64,000 nt of DNA, taken from assembly GCF_004362245.1 (NCBI RefSeq), contig NZ_SNWM01000005.1, positions 62,001-126,000 of the forward strand. The letters run 5' to 3'. A program made the translations under genes and the position numbers. This document shows, piece by piece, positions 8,051 through 17,958 of this stretch; position 1 is the stretch's first letter; every line of letters begins with the position of its first letter. Source of the stretch: Pedobacter duraquae. GTDB taxonomy: Bacteria > Bacteroidota > Bacteroidia > Sphingobacteriales > Sphingobacteriaceae. A model generated the notes under the pieces. That model was not told where the DNA came from and ran no database searches. It saw nothing but the letters and a program-made list of their open reading frames with translations.

Positions 8051-8236
8051 CGTAGCTAGCGTGAAGGAAATGAATGGCTGCAAGTTAAATATTTGAATAA
8101 GTAAAAAAAAACTGGCTTGTAAAGATCTCCGACAATGATCTGGTACCGGGGTTCGAAATCTCAATATCAAGCAATCGCAAGAATTAAATTGGGATCTTAA
8201 AACCCGTTAATTCTTAAAATTTCCTAGCTTTACCTA

Positions 8237-11200
8237 ATGCCTCAACAACCGCTTAAATTACTCAGAGCATCTGCCGGATCGGGCAAAACATTCAGCTTAA
8301 CCCTGCAGTATCTTACGATATTGTTTAGTGGACCTCATAAATATAAAGAAATATTAGCGGTTACTTTTACAAATAAAGCAACTGCTGAGATGAAGGCGCG
8401 GATTTTAAGTGCGCTACAGGCGATTGCCAAAGGCGAAGCCTCGGCTTTTCAGCCCTTACTGCTCAATGCTTATCCTGAACTGAATGCAGATTTACTCGAG
8501 GCCAAGGCCCGCGTAATCTACAGCAATATTCTCCATGATTACGGACGGTTCTCGGTCAGTACCATTGACGGGTTTGTGCAAAAGGTCATCCGCAGTTTTG
8601 CTTTCGAACTTAACCTCGATAGTGGCTATAAGCTGGAGATGAACCAGGATAAAGTAAAAGAGGAATTGGTGCGTTCCATGAACCAGCAGATGGAATCTGA
8701 TCCTGAACTTTTGGAATGGGTAACGGCACTTGCGATAGAGCGCATTAGTGATGGCAAGGACTGGAATTATCAGCGCGCGTTAAAGGATCTGGCAAATGAA
8801 ATCTTCAAAGAACGCTACTATCCCTTTCAGGAAGCAATGCTGCAGATGGGCGATGAACGCGGCAATGAATTTAATACCCTAAAACAAACGGTACAGCAGG
8901 GTATCAGGGAGTTTGAAGACAATATGGTAAATCAGGCCAAAGACCTGCAGTACCTATTTGAACTTGCCGATGTAGCCCCTGAAGACCTGGCTGGTAAATC
9001 GCGAAACCCGCTTCTAAAATTACCTAAAATTATACTGAAAGACTTTGGCGGAATCCCGGCATTGGTCAACATGGTAGATGACTTTGCTGCCTGGCCTCAT
9101 GGCTCGTTAAAAGATACCTCTGCCGTAAATCAGCTGTACAGTGATGTTAATCCGGGCTTGAAAAAGCTGGTGCTGGATTACCTTGCTGGTGCCGAACAAT
9201 ATGCAACCTTTGTTGCCATACATAAAAATGCTTCATACCTGCGCCTGATGCAGGAGATGGCGTTGCAGCTTAAAAATTACAGGGCGGAACACAAGGTCCT
9301 GCTGATCAGTGACGCCCAGCAGTTGCTTACTGGAATCACAGGTGCCGATGCTGAAAACCCTTCTTTTATCTGGGAAAAAACAGGTAGTCGCTACCGCCAC
9401 TTTCTTTTTGATGAATTTCAGGATACCAGTTCCATGCAATGGGCTAACTTCTTGCCCTTGATCAGAAATGCACTGGCAGAATTTGAAGGCAAGCATGCGG
9501 AGCACTTAATTGTAGGTGATGTAAAACAGTCTATTTACAGATGGCGGAGTGGCGACTGGCGTATTCTGCACAGCAATGTAAAACGGGATGTGATGCTGCA
9601 GCATGTGGCGGAAGAAAACCTGGAATACAACAGGAGGAGCTCGGCAAATATTATTCGTTTTAATAATTTCCTGTATGGACATCTGCCGGCTATTTTACAG
9701 TCACAACTCAACGGTATCCTGGCAGAGACCGAGCGTGAAGATCTGTTGACTTACTGGCATGAAGACTACCATCAGATTATAGATAAAGCCTATGAAGGCA
9801 ATTTCCAGCAAAGCACCTCCGATACGCCGAAAGGCGGAAAGGTAGAACTGCAGTTTCTGGCGAAAGACGATGAGCAGGATGGCGATGAGCTGAGTCCGGC
9901 GGCAGCCGTACTTACCGTTAACAAGATGATCTCGCTGCTGGCCGATTCCGGTTTGGCGATGAAAGATATCTGTGTATTGGTACGCGTAAACCGCGAAGCG
10001 GAAGTGATGATTGCAGCCTTGTTAAACAGACAGGCAGAATTGTCTGTGGCCGCCGGTAAAACCTTTCAGGTCATATCAGGCGATGCCCTTAAGATTGCTT
10101 CCAACCTGGCCGTGCAGCTACTCATCAATGTTTTCAGAACATTATTAATCCGCCCTGAGGAACAGCCTATTTTCCGTGCTACCTGCGCAAGGTTATATAA
10201 CCAGATTGTATATCCTGAAGGTGTTGACGGGCATGTTGCGCTACAGGCGGAAGACTGGATGAAGATTGCTACCAAGCCGATTCAAGCACTGGGTGCCTAT
10301 TTCCCTGAAGAGTTTTGCAGGGATTTCGACCTTTTCAAACAGCTACCGATGACGGGTTTGATGGATCGTATGGTGCGCATATTTGGACTTGGGGAGCCCG
10401 CGCAGGCACATCATATTCCTTTTATTCTCGCCCTGCGAGATCAAGTGGCTTTATTTGCTGCAGGTGGAGACCATGGTCTGGAGATTTTCCTGAACTGGTG
10501 GGACGAGGAAGGTTCAAAAAAAGCACTGCCTGCAGCAGATGATCAGGATGCGGTGCAGATCATGACGATCCATAAATCTAAAGGACTTGAATTTAAAGCA
10601 GTGCTGATTCCCTTTCTCAACTGGAAGCTGGATGTTTCGAGTGGGTTTTTAAAGAAATTACTGTGGGTAGATGCCGGTCCTTCGGGCTTCGGTACATTCA
10701 GTACGCTGCCTGTCGATTATAGCAAAAAGCTAACAACAACGAGTTTTGCACGCGAGTATTTTGAAGAGATGCTCCTCAACTATATGGACACGCTGAATAC
10801 TTTGTATGTAGCCACAACACGGGCTAAGTCATACCTCTATATCGTGTGTCCGAAAACAAATATGCAGGAGAAGAAGACTGATACCGGGAAGAATGAACTG
10901 CAACAATTATTGCTGAATTTATTTAAGGAGGAGCTTGATCCTGAGCTGGTACTTGAAGATAACCTGATGTCTTTTGGTACACTTGATCAGGTTGTTGCCA
11001 AACCACAAGCACATGATCATAACGGGCTATTGATTTCCAGGTATCTGGTAAATGATGATTTTGCTACTAAGTTCAACTACCAGCAACACAATGAGGAAAA
11101 CTGGTTTAATGCACGCCAGCGCAAGGGAGTCGCCTTACACAGCATCCTGGAAAAGCTATCTGACCGCTCTGATCTGGACAGGCTGATCCAATTGAGTATG

Positions 11201-11539
11201 CAGGAGGGCATGATCAGACGCGGCGAAAGTGACGAGGTACGGCAGGCGGTAACTGATGTGCTTGATCAGCCAGAAATTTCCAGTTGGTTTAAACAGGCGG
11301 AGAAAGTTATCAGCGAAAGGGATATGATCCTGGAAGATGGTACTGTGAAACGGCCCGACAAGCTTTTTGTGCTGAAAGACCATGCGGTACTGCTGGACTT
11401 TAAGTTCGGCGCTGAACAAAATAAGTACCTCGATGATATTGCGCAATACCGGAATAACCTCCTCAAGATGGATGAGTTTACAGCTGTGCATGCTTATATC
11501 TGGTATGCAGAAAGTAAAAAACTATTAAAGGTGTCGTAA
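8237..11539 (+). CDS. addA: AddA-like UvrD-family helicase-nuclease
   Basis: The 1100-residue protein has the order of an AddA/RecB subunit. The Walker A motif ASAGSGKT (residues 11-18) is followed by NKATAEMK, motif II FDEFQD (Asp392-Glu393), VGDVKQSIYRWR, motif V TIHKSKGLEF near 777, and VATTRAKSYLY near 858. A C-terminal PD-(D/E)XK nuclease is marked by LLDFKFG with Asp1054 and Lys1056. Such enzymes unwind and resect double-strand DNA ends for RecA loading. Its TAA overlaps the ATG of the following gene (TAATG), indicating translational coupling with the AddB-like partner. A RecB-like name would be equally descriptive; the AddB-type neighbour decides. Confidence 0.88.
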   Translation: MPQQPLKLLRASAGSGKTFSLTLQYLTILFSGPHKYKEILAVTFTNKATAEMKARILSALQAIAKGEASAFQPLLLNAYPELNADLLEAKARVIYSNILHDYGRFSVSTIDGFVQKVIRSFAFELNLDSGYKLEMNQDKVKEELVRSMNQQMESDPELLEWVTALAIERISDGKDWNYQRALKDLANEIFKERYYPFQEAMLQMGDERGNEFNTLKQTVQQGIREFEDNMVNQAKDLQYLFELADVAPEDLAGKSRNPLLKLPKIILKDFGGIPALVNMVDDFAAWPHGSLKDTSAVNQLYSDVNPGLKKLVLDYLAGAEQYATFVAIHKNASYLRLMQEMALQLKNYRAEHKVLLISDAQQLLTGITGADAENPSFIWEKTGSRYRHFLFDEFQDTSSMQWANFLPLIRNALAEFEGKHAEHLIVGDVKQSIYRWRSGDWRILHSNVKRDVMLQHVAEENLEYNRRSSANIIRFNNFLYGHLPAILQSQLNGILAETEREDLLTYWHEDYHQIIDKAYEGNFQQSTSDTPKGGKVELQFLAKDDEQDGDELSPAAAVLTVNKMISLLADSGLAMKDICVLVRVNREAEVMIAALLNRQAELSVAAGKTFQVISGDALKIASNLAVQLLINVFRTLLIRPEEQPIFRATCARLYNQIVYPEGVDGHVALQAEDWMKIATKPIQALGAYFPEEFCRDFDLFKQLPMTGLMDRMVRIFGLGEPAQAHHIPFILALRDQVALFAAGGDHGLEIFLNWWDEEGSKKALPAADDQDAVQIMTIHKSKGLEFKAVLIPFLNWKLDVSSGFLKKLLWVDAGPSGFGTFSTLPVDYSKKLTTTSFAREYFEEMLLNYMDTLNTLYVATTRAKSYLYIVCPKTNMQEKKTDTGKNELQQLLLNLFKEELDPELVLEDNLMSFGTLDQVVAKPQAHDHNGLLISRYLVNDDFATKFNYQQHNEENWFNARQRKGVALHSILEKLSDRSDLDRLIQLSMQEGMIRRGESDEVRQAVTDVLDQPEISSWFKQAEKVISERDMILEDGTVKRPDKLFVLKDHAVLLDFKFGAEQNKYLDDIAQYRNNLLKMDEFTAVHAYIWYAESKKLLKVS

Positions 11540-14415
11540 TGGAAAGTGTGAACGCAGATAAGTTCTTATATCGGGTAGCCCAGGATCTACTGGCTCGCTT
11601 TGGTCATGATTTACAGGAGGTAGCGGTTGTGTTTAACAACAAGCGTCCGCAGATCTATTTGAAAAAGTACCTGGCAGAAGCCAGTGCACAGCCAATATGG
11701 AGCCCCAAGTTGTTTACCATTCAGGAGTTTTTATCTCTGGGCACGGAGCAGATTGCTGCGGCACAGCTCAAACAGTTCTTTGTCCTCTTTGGCTGCTACA
11801 ACAAGTTGTTGAAGCAAGAGGGGCAGGCTCCGGTTTCGCCCGATGAGTTTTATCCTCTAGCGGAGATCATCCTTGCTGATTTTAGTCAGGTAGATTATTA
11901 CCTGGCCGGTGCGGCAGAAATCTTTGGATTGATTGAAAATATCACGGAACTCCAGATTCAGTTTCCAAATTTTGATGAGGAGCAACTCCAGTTTATGCGC
12001 ACGTTCTGGGGTTCTTTTTCTTCCCAAAAGCAGAATATGATGCAGGAGCGCTTTCTGGCACTTTGGCAAAGAATGCCCGCTTTATATGTGCAGTTTCATC
12101 AACAGCTGGCTAAGGAAAATCTGGTAACCAATGCGCGCATGTACAGAAACCTGGCTACGCATCAGGATGCCGATCCTGGATTTATCAAGCAGTTTAAACA
12201 TACGGTATTTGTGGGCTTTAATGCCCTTTCCAAAGCCGAAGAAAAGTTATTTAAGTATTGGCAGGATCAGGAGCTTTGCTCTTTCTATTTCGATGCCGAT
12301 GCGCATTATTTTAGTGATGGTTTGCAGGAAGCGGGGCATTTTATCCGCCGCAACGTACACGCCGTTGGCCTGATCAACCAGTTTGAAAAGGCACCAGCTA
12401 AACTCAACGATCCGCAGAAGGAAATTATCATCATCCAGGCCTTGGGCGATATCGCTCAGGGTAAGCTTCTCTCGGTTTTACTGAATGGGGAGCAGGATAG
12501 CAATCCTGGCGCTAAGGCCATTATCCTGGCAGATGAAAAATTACTGTTGCCGGCCTTACAAACAATTACCGATCACTCGGTAAACGTAACGATGGGATAC
12601 CCTTTTGAGCAGTCAGCATTATTTGGGCTTTGCGATCTCTGGCTTACCATTCAGGAAGCACTGGTTGCTGAACCTGAGGTAAACTACAAACAGGTAATTT
12701 CCTTTCTTTTCAACCCCTTGCTGAATCTGGACGCTGACTTGCGGAACAGGCTGCACAACCAGATCATTGATGAGAAAAAAGTAAGTTTCCATCCACAGGA
12801 ACTGAATGTTCTTGGTAAAATAGCCTCGATCACTTTCAACCCTTTTCAGGACGCCTTTATGGCAATCCGTCATTTGGCCAGTGTGCTGCTTTTTGCTGCC
12901 GGAGATGATCAGCAGTTGCGCAGAATTGACACGTTGTTAGCAACACAGGCGGTTAAGGCTTTAAATGTGCTTAACGATAGTTTTGAAGAGATTAAATCGT
13001 CTGGAGGGGCAGATCTGCAACCGCGGTTTGTGCTGCGGTTGATTCGGAGAGCCCTGCAGGGCTTAACGGTACCTTTTGAAGGGGAACCACTTGCAGGATT
13101 GCAGGTGATGGGCTTACTGGAAAGCAGAAATCTGGATTTCGATGAGCTAATTATTTTAGGCGCCAACGAAGGGATCCTGCCGAAAATCAGCAATGCAGCT
13201 TCTTTCATTCCCGATAACATCAGGCGGGCCTTCGGACTGCCGATACTAGAACATCAGAATGCAATTTCTGCTTATCTTTTCTACCGTTTGTTGCATGTTC
13301 CTAAAAAGGTCACACTGGTTTATAATGGGATTACGGACGAGAAAAGTACGGGTGAGGAAAGTAGGTTTATTAAGCAATTGGAGTTTGAAACGCAATGCCG
13401 TTTTGTACACCAGGTACAACAAAACCAATCGATAGAAAGTCCGACGCCCCTGGCGATTACCGTAGAAAAGAAAGGCGAGGTACTCCTCGGACTACATAAA
13501 TATTTTAAACGCAACAGCACCCCAAAGTACGATAAGAAGATATCCGCTACAGGCTTTACAGATTACAACAGCTGCTCGCTGCGGTTTTTCTATAAATACA
13601 TTGCTGGCTTAAAGGAACCCAGAGATTTGCCAGACCGTATTGAGGCCAACCTGATTGGTAGCGCATTGCATACGGTGATGGAAAGCTTTTATAAGCCAGT
13701 GGTAGGCAAGGAGGTTACGGCTGCATTCATCACTGAAAGGGCAAAAAATCTGGAGGCACTGTGCGAAGATGCGCTGGCGCAGGAACTGAAGCTCAATGCA
13801 CCAAAGAAGGGTACACAGCCACCTGCTATGCAGCAGATTGTACTGCAGGTGCTAGAGCAATATGCCATGCGGATTCTTGACAATGATGCCGGCATTGCGC
13901 CGTTTCAGATTATGGAGCTGGAAAATAAGCAGGACTATGTTTGGAAGTACCCGGTGGGAGATGGCAGCCAGCCCAGAGAGATCTGGCTGTACGGGATTAT
14001 TGACCGGGTGGATATTCTGGACGGAAAGACACGGATCGTGGATTACAAAACAGGAAAGGATCAGTTGAAGTATAAGGACTTTCCGGCACTGTTTGATGAT
14101 GAGGGAAAGGACCAGAACAAGGCATTGTTACAAACGCTATTTTATACCTACGTGTATGAGCAGGTGCAGCAAAAACAGTATGTAGAGCCGCATTTGTATA
14201 CGGTGCGCGACTTCAAAGAGGGTACGCTTTTTAAGGAGAAACAACGCGGTGGTTTGGCATTGAAAGATCAGAACCTGGAGACCTTTAAAGGGCTTTTTTC
14301 AGAGAAGTTGAAGGAGAAGCTGGATGAGCTCTTTGATGAGTCGGTGCCATTTACGCAGACCAAGAACCTCGAAAACTGCGCGTACTGCCCCTACAAGGAG
14401 ATTTGTCAGCGGTAA
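11539..14415 (+). CDS. addB: AddB-like PD-(D/E)XK nuclease with iron-sulfur cysteines
   Basis: The 958-residue product lacks a Walker A motif at its N-terminus and ends in a RecB-type nuclease domain with DYKTGK (Asp835, Lys837). Cys679 (NSCSLRFFY) plus Cys947, Cys950 and Cys956 (CAYCPYKEIC) reproduce the one-plus-three pattern, C-x2-C-x5-C at the end, that holds the [4Fe-4S] cluster of AddB. With the AddA-like protein it would form the two-nuclease AddAB complex that resects broken DNA. Its start overlaps the AddA stop by one base. The middle of the protein (about 430-640) resembles the inactivated helicase core seen in AddB. Confidence 0.85.
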   Translation: MESVNADKFLYRVAQDLLARFGHDLQEVAVVFNNKRPQIYLKKYLAEASAQPIWSPKLFTIQEFLSLGTEQIAAAQLKQFFVLFGCYNKLLKQEGQAPVSPDEFYPLAEIILADFSQVDYYLAGAAEIFGLIENITELQIQFPNFDEEQLQFMRTFWGSFSSQKQNMMQERFLALWQRMPALYVQFHQQLAKENLVTNARMYRNLATHQDADPGFIKQFKHTVFVGFNALSKAEEKLFKYWQDQELCSFYFDADAHYFSDGLQEAGHFIRRNVHAVGLINQFEKAPAKLNDPQKEIIIIQALGDIAQGKLLSVLLNGEQDSNPGAKAIILADEKLLLPALQTITDHSVNVTMGYPFEQSALFGLCDLWLTIQEALVAEPEVNYKQVISFLFNPLLNLDADLRNRLHNQIIDEKKVSFHPQELNVLGKIASITFNPFQDAFMAIRHLASVLLFAAGDDQQLRRIDTLLATQAVKALNVLNDSFEEIKSSGGADLQPRFVLRLIRRALQGLTVPFEGEPLAGLQVMGLLESRNLDFDELIILGANEGILPKISNAASFIPDNIRRAFGLPILEHQNAISAYLFYRLLHVPKKVTLVYNGITDEKSTGEESRFIKQLEFETQCRFVHQVQQNQSIESPTPLAITVEKKGEVLLGLHKYFKRNSTPKYDKKISATGFTDYNSCSLRFFYKYIAGLKEPRDLPDRIEANLIGSALHTVMESFYKPVVGKEVTAAFITERAKNLEALCEDALAQELKLNAPKKGTQPPAMQQIVLQVLEQYAMRILDNDAGIAPFQIMELENKQDYVWKYPVGDGSQPREIWLYGIIDRVDILDGKTRIVDYKTGKDQLKYKDFPALFDDEGKDQNKALLQTLFYTYVYEQVQQKQYVEPHLYTVRDFKEGTLFKEKQRGGLALKDQNLETFKGLFSEKLKEKLDELFDESVPFTQTKNLENCAYCPYKEICQR

Positions 14416-14511
14416 CCTATTTTCCCTCCGGCGATAAATACCCGCTGCCTGGTGCCATGAACACACGATGAATTGTGTGAAAATGGTTACAGAATGTATT
14501 TAAAACACTAC

Positions 14512-14541
14512 TTTATAATTAAATTACAATACTTATATTTG
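14512..14541 (+). promoter_or_regulatory. Probable promoter of pdhB
   Basis: TATATTTG at 14534-14541 is a perfect -7 match; TTTA at 14512-14515, 18 bases upstream, is a weak -33 element. The start codon follows 25 bases later at 14566. Confidence 0.55.
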
Positions 14542-14565
14542 CCGCAGTTAATACTTGAATATACA

Positions 14566-15552
14566 ATGAGAGAGATTCAATTTAGAGAAGCCTTGCGTGA
14601 AGCTTTAAGCGAAGAAATGCGTAAAAACGAGAACATCTTTTTGATGGGCGAAGAAGTTGCGCAATACAATGGTGCTTATAAAGTTAGTCAGGGTATGCTC
14701 GATGAGTTTGGTGACAAGCGAATTATAGATACCCCGATTGCTGAATTAGGTTTCACCGGGATTGGTATTGGTGCTGCGATGAACGGCCTGATTCCAATTA
14801 TAGAATTTATGACTTTCAATTTCTCTTTAGTAGCGATTGATCAAATTATTAATGCAGCTGCAAAAATGTTATCCATGAGCGGTGGTCAGTTTTCTGTACC
14901 GATCGTTTTCCGTGGTCCAACAGGTAATGCCGGACAATTGGGTGCACAACACTCTCAGAACTTTGAGAACTGGTACGCAAACTGCCCGGGATTGAAAGTA
15001 GTTGTTCCTGCAACACCATATGATGCAAAAGGATTATTGAAACAAGCTATCCTTGATCCGGATCCAGTTATCTTTATGGAATCTGAGGTGATGTATGGTG
15101 ATAAAGGTGATGTTCCTGCAGAGGAGTACTACCTGGAGATCGGTAAAGCTAACGTGGTAAAACAAGGAACGGACGTTACTATTGTAACTTTCGGTAAAAT
15201 GTTGACCCGTGTTGTTAACCCTGCGGTTGAAGAATTGACTAAAGAAGGAATCAATGTTGAGGTAATCGATTTACGTACTGTACGTCCTATTGATTATGCA
15301 ACGATCATTGAGTCTGTTAAGAAAACAAACAGGTTAGTAATTGTTGAAGAGGCTTGGCCATTGGCTTCTATCTCTTCAGAGATTGCTTTCAATGTACAGA
15401 AAAATGCTTTCGATCATCTGGATGCTCCGGTATTGCGTATCACTTGCGCTGATGTACCGCTTCCATATGCCCCTACGCTGATTGCTGCAAGTCTGCCTAA
15501 CGCAGAACGCGTAATCAAAGCGGTGAAAGAAGTGATGTACGTAACAAAATAA
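14566..15552 (+). CDS. pdhB: Pyruvate dehydrogenase E1 component, beta subunit
   Basis: The 328-residue protein is full length for an E1-beta subunit of the pyruvate or branched-chain 2-oxoacid dehydrogenase complex. It has FLMGEEVAQYNGAYKVSQG, the TPIAELGFTGIGIGAA segment, IVFRGPTGNAGQLGAQHSQ, and the C-terminal IVEEAWPLASISSEIA domain. Together with E1-alpha and thiamine diphosphate it decarboxylates pyruvate and transfers the acetyl group to lipoyl-E2. The match is closer to pdhB than to the branched-chain form. The ATG at 14566 is chosen over upstream in-frame codons because the family starts MREIQFREAL and the -7 box lies inside the longer frame. The alpha subunit gene is not adjacent. 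Confidence 0.92.
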   Translation: MREIQFREALREALSEEMRKNENIFLMGEEVAQYNGAYKVSQGMLDEFGDKRIIDTPIAELGFTGIGIGAAMNGLIPIIEFMTFNFSLVAIDQIINAAAKMLSMSGGQFSVPIVFRGPTGNAGQLGAQHSQNFENWYANCPGLKVVVPATPYDAKGLLKQAILDPDPVIFMESEVMYGDKGDVPAEEYYLEIGKANVVKQGTDVTIVTFGKMLTRVVNPAVEELTKEGINVEVIDLRTVRPIDYATIIESVKKTNRLVIVEEAWPLASISSEIAFNVQKNAFDHLDAPVLRITCADVPLPYAPTLIAASLPNAERVIKAVKEVMYVTK

Positions 15553-15576
15553 GGCATTCAAAAACACTGAAAATAT

Positions 15577-15611
15577 AATCCCGTAGGCTTAACCCCCACG
15601 GGATTTTTTTA
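15577..15611 (+). terminator. Terminator after pdhB
   Basis: AATCCCGT (15577-15584) pairs with ACGGGATT (15598-15605), extended by an inner GG/CC pairing, and is followed by seven T. It ends 17 bases before the tex start codon, so tex is probably transcribed from its own promoter or by read-through. Confidence 0.85.
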
Positions 15612-15627
15612 TTACAAATATTTGGAA

Positions 15628-17958
15628 ATGAGTACGCATTCAAAAATTATCGCTCAGGAATTAAAGGTTACTGAGCAGCAAATTGCCGCCACTATTGCTT
15701 TGCTGGACGAAGGGGCAACGGTACCTTTTATCTCCCGGTACAGGAAAGAAGTAACGGGCAGCTTAGACGAAGTGCAGGTTGCTGCAATCCGTGACCGTGC
15801 CCAGCAATTGAGAGAATTGGATAAGCGGAGGGAAGCGATCTTAAAGGCGCTTGCTGCCCTGGATAAGCTAACGCCCGAGTTAGAAGCGCAGATCAATGCT
15901 GCTGCAACCATCAACCTGATTGAAGATTTATACCTTCCTTATAAGCCTAAGCGTAAAACGCGGGCTTCTGAGGCGCGAAAAAAAGGTTTAGAGCCCTTAG
16001 CGCTCAAAGTTCTTGAGCAAGGTGCTGGATCGCCGGAGATTGATGCTAAACAATATTTGAATGAAGAGTTGGGTGTGCTGACAACAGCAGATGCACTTGC
16101 TGGCGCTCGTGATATTATTGCTGAGTTGATCAATGAAGATGTTACTGCGCGCACTACCATGCGTAATTACTACAAGCAGCAGGCAACATTTAAGTCTGTA
16201 CTTGTTAAGGGTAAAGAAGAAGCAGGAGTAAAATACAAAGATTATTTCGACTGGTCCGAGCCCTTCAAATCAGCACCCTCGCATCGGGTACTTGCGATGC
16301 GCAGAGGTGAGCAGGAAGGTTTCCTGAAACTGGATACGTCTCCGCCTGAAGAGGGTGCCATTCAGCTTCTGGAATCCCAGTTTATTACAAGCAAGGGAGC
16401 ATCTGCCGAGCAGGTTAAGCTAGCCATTGGCGATAGTTATAAACGACTGCTTGGCCCGGCAATGGAAACAGAGATCCGTGCTTTTTACAAAGAGAAAGCA
16501 GATGAGGAGGCCATTCGTGTTTTTGCAGAAAATGCACGTCAGCTACTCCTTGCTGCACCAATGGGACAGAAAAGCGTACTGGCAATAGATCCGGGCTTCA
16601 GAACTGGCTGTAAGGTAGTTTGCCTGGATCACCAGGGTAAACTACTGGAATACGCGGCGATCTTCCCGCATACCGGTCAGGGTAATGTACGGAAGGCTGC
16701 TGAAAAAATTAATGAACTGGTTAAGACACACAAGGTAGAAGCTATTGCTATCGGTAACGGAACTGCAGGCAGAGAAACGGAAGCATTTATCCGCGGATTA
16801 AAACTTCCTGATGTCCTTATTGTAATGGTGAATGAGAACGGCGCTTCGGTATATAGTGCATCGGAGGTAGCCAGGGAAGAATTTCCTACGCAGGATATTA
16901 CGGTAAGAGGTGCAGTTTCTATCGGCCGCAGGCTGATGGACCCTTTGGCCGAATTGGTAAAGATCGACCCTAAGTCGATTGGCGTTGGTCAGTATCAGCA
17001 TGATGTTGATCAGAATAAATTACAGGCATCGTTGGATGATACAGTAATGAGCTGTGTCAATGCGGTAGGCGTAGAATTGAATACGGCTTCGAAACAGGTA
17101 CTGGCCTATGTATCTGGTTTAGGGCCACAGTTGGCACAGAATATTGTTAGTTACAGAAATGAACATGGTGCCTTTAAGAACAGAGATAGTTTAAAGAAAG
17201 TGCCGCGATTGGGTGATAAAGCATTTGAGCAGGCAGCGGGATTTTTACGAATCAGGAACTCTGAGCATGCGCTGGATGCCAGTGGTGTGCACCCGGAAAG
17301 ATACAACCTGGTGAATAAGATGGCGCGCGATTTAAACTGTAGCGTTGCACAGCTGATGAAGAGTCCGGACTTGCAGAAACAGATTAACCTGCAGCAATAT
17401 GTGAGTGATGAAACGGGTTTGCCAACGTTAACAGACATCCTGAAAGAGCTGGCTAAACCGGGACGTGATCCACGTGCCCAGTTCGAGGCATTCAGTTTTA
17501 CAGAGGGGGTAAATGAGATTTCAGATCTGAAGATCGGCATGAAATTGCCCGGTATTGTAACTAATATCACCAATTTTGGTGCCTTTGTGGATATTGGCGT
17601 ACACCAGGACGGCCTTGTCCATACCAGTCAGCTGACCAATAAGTTTGTGGCTAACCCAAATGATGTAGTTAAAGTACATCAGCAGGTAGAGGTAACTGTT
17701 ACGGAGGTCGATGTGGCCCGCAAGCGGATATCATTGTCGATGAAAACTGAACAAGCGTCCAAAGCTCCGAGATCGGCAAGAGTTGCTCAGCCAAAACCTG
17801 CAGCTGCGGGACAATCAAGACATGTGAAAGGCCAGCAGCCGCAAGCGGCATTTAAAAATAAGGATAAGATGCAGTCAAAACCGAAAGCCCAGCCGGCAAA
17901 GCAGGCCGATGGGGATCTTCAGCTAAAGCTCGAAGCTTTAAAAAATATGTTTAAATAG
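15628..17958 (+). CDS. tex: Tex-type RNA-binding transcription accessory protein
   Basis: The 776-residue product has the Tex domain order: N-terminal helical region with PFISRYRKEVTG near residue 34, a YqgF/RNase H-like domain (VLAIDPGFRTGCK near 320), helix-hairpin-helix repeats (about 490-560), and a C-terminal S1 RNA-binding domain (GIVTNITNFGAFVDIGVHQDG near 645). Tex proteins bind RNA, associate with transcription elongation and affect virulence or toxin expression in several bacteria. A lysine- and glutamine-rich tail of about 60 residues follows S1. The ATG at 15628 is used; a TTG two codons upstream is possible. The last 8 bases overlap the convergent Lrp-type gene. Confidence 0.93.
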   Translation: MSTHSKIIAQELKVTEQQIAATIALLDEGATVPFISRYRKEVTGSLDEVQVAAIRDRAQQLRELDKRREAILKALAALDKLTPELEAQINAAATINLIEDLYLPYKPKRKTRASEARKKGLEPLALKVLEQGAGSPEIDAKQYLNEELGVLTTADALAGARDIIAELINEDVTARTTMRNYYKQQATFKSVLVKGKEEAGVKYKDYFDWSEPFKSAPSHRVLAMRRGEQEGFLKLDTSPPEEGAIQLLESQFITSKGASAEQVKLAIGDSYKRLLGPAMETEIRAFYKEKADEEAIRVFAENARQLLLAAPMGQKSVLAIDPGFRTGCKVVCLDHQGKLLEYAAIFPHTGQGNVRKAAEKINELVKTHKVEAIAIGNGTAGRETEAFIRGLKLPDVLIVMVNENGASVYSASEVAREEFPTQDITVRGAVSIGRRLMDPLAELVKIDPKSIGVGQYQHDVDQNKLQASLDDTVMSCVNAVGVELNTASKQVLAYVSGLGPQLAQNIVSYRNEHGAFKNRDSLKKVPRLGDKAFEQAAGFLRIRNSEHALDASGVHPERYNLVNKMARDLNCSVAQLMKSPDLQKQINLQQYVSDETGLPTLTDILKELAKPGRDPRAQFEAFSFTEGVNEISDLKIGMKLPGIVTNITNFGAFVDIGVHQDGLVHTSQLTNKFVANPNDVVKVHQQVEVTVTEVDVARKRISLSMKTEQASKAPRSARVAQPKPAAAGQSRHVKGQQPQAAFKNKDKMQSKPKAQPAKQADGDLQLKLEALKNMFK

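Noticed and set aside
8104..8190. Short + strand frame ending VPGFEISISSNRKN before the addA-like gene
   Set aside because: It lacks a start codon and any recognisable motif; it may be a remnant but cannot be supported.
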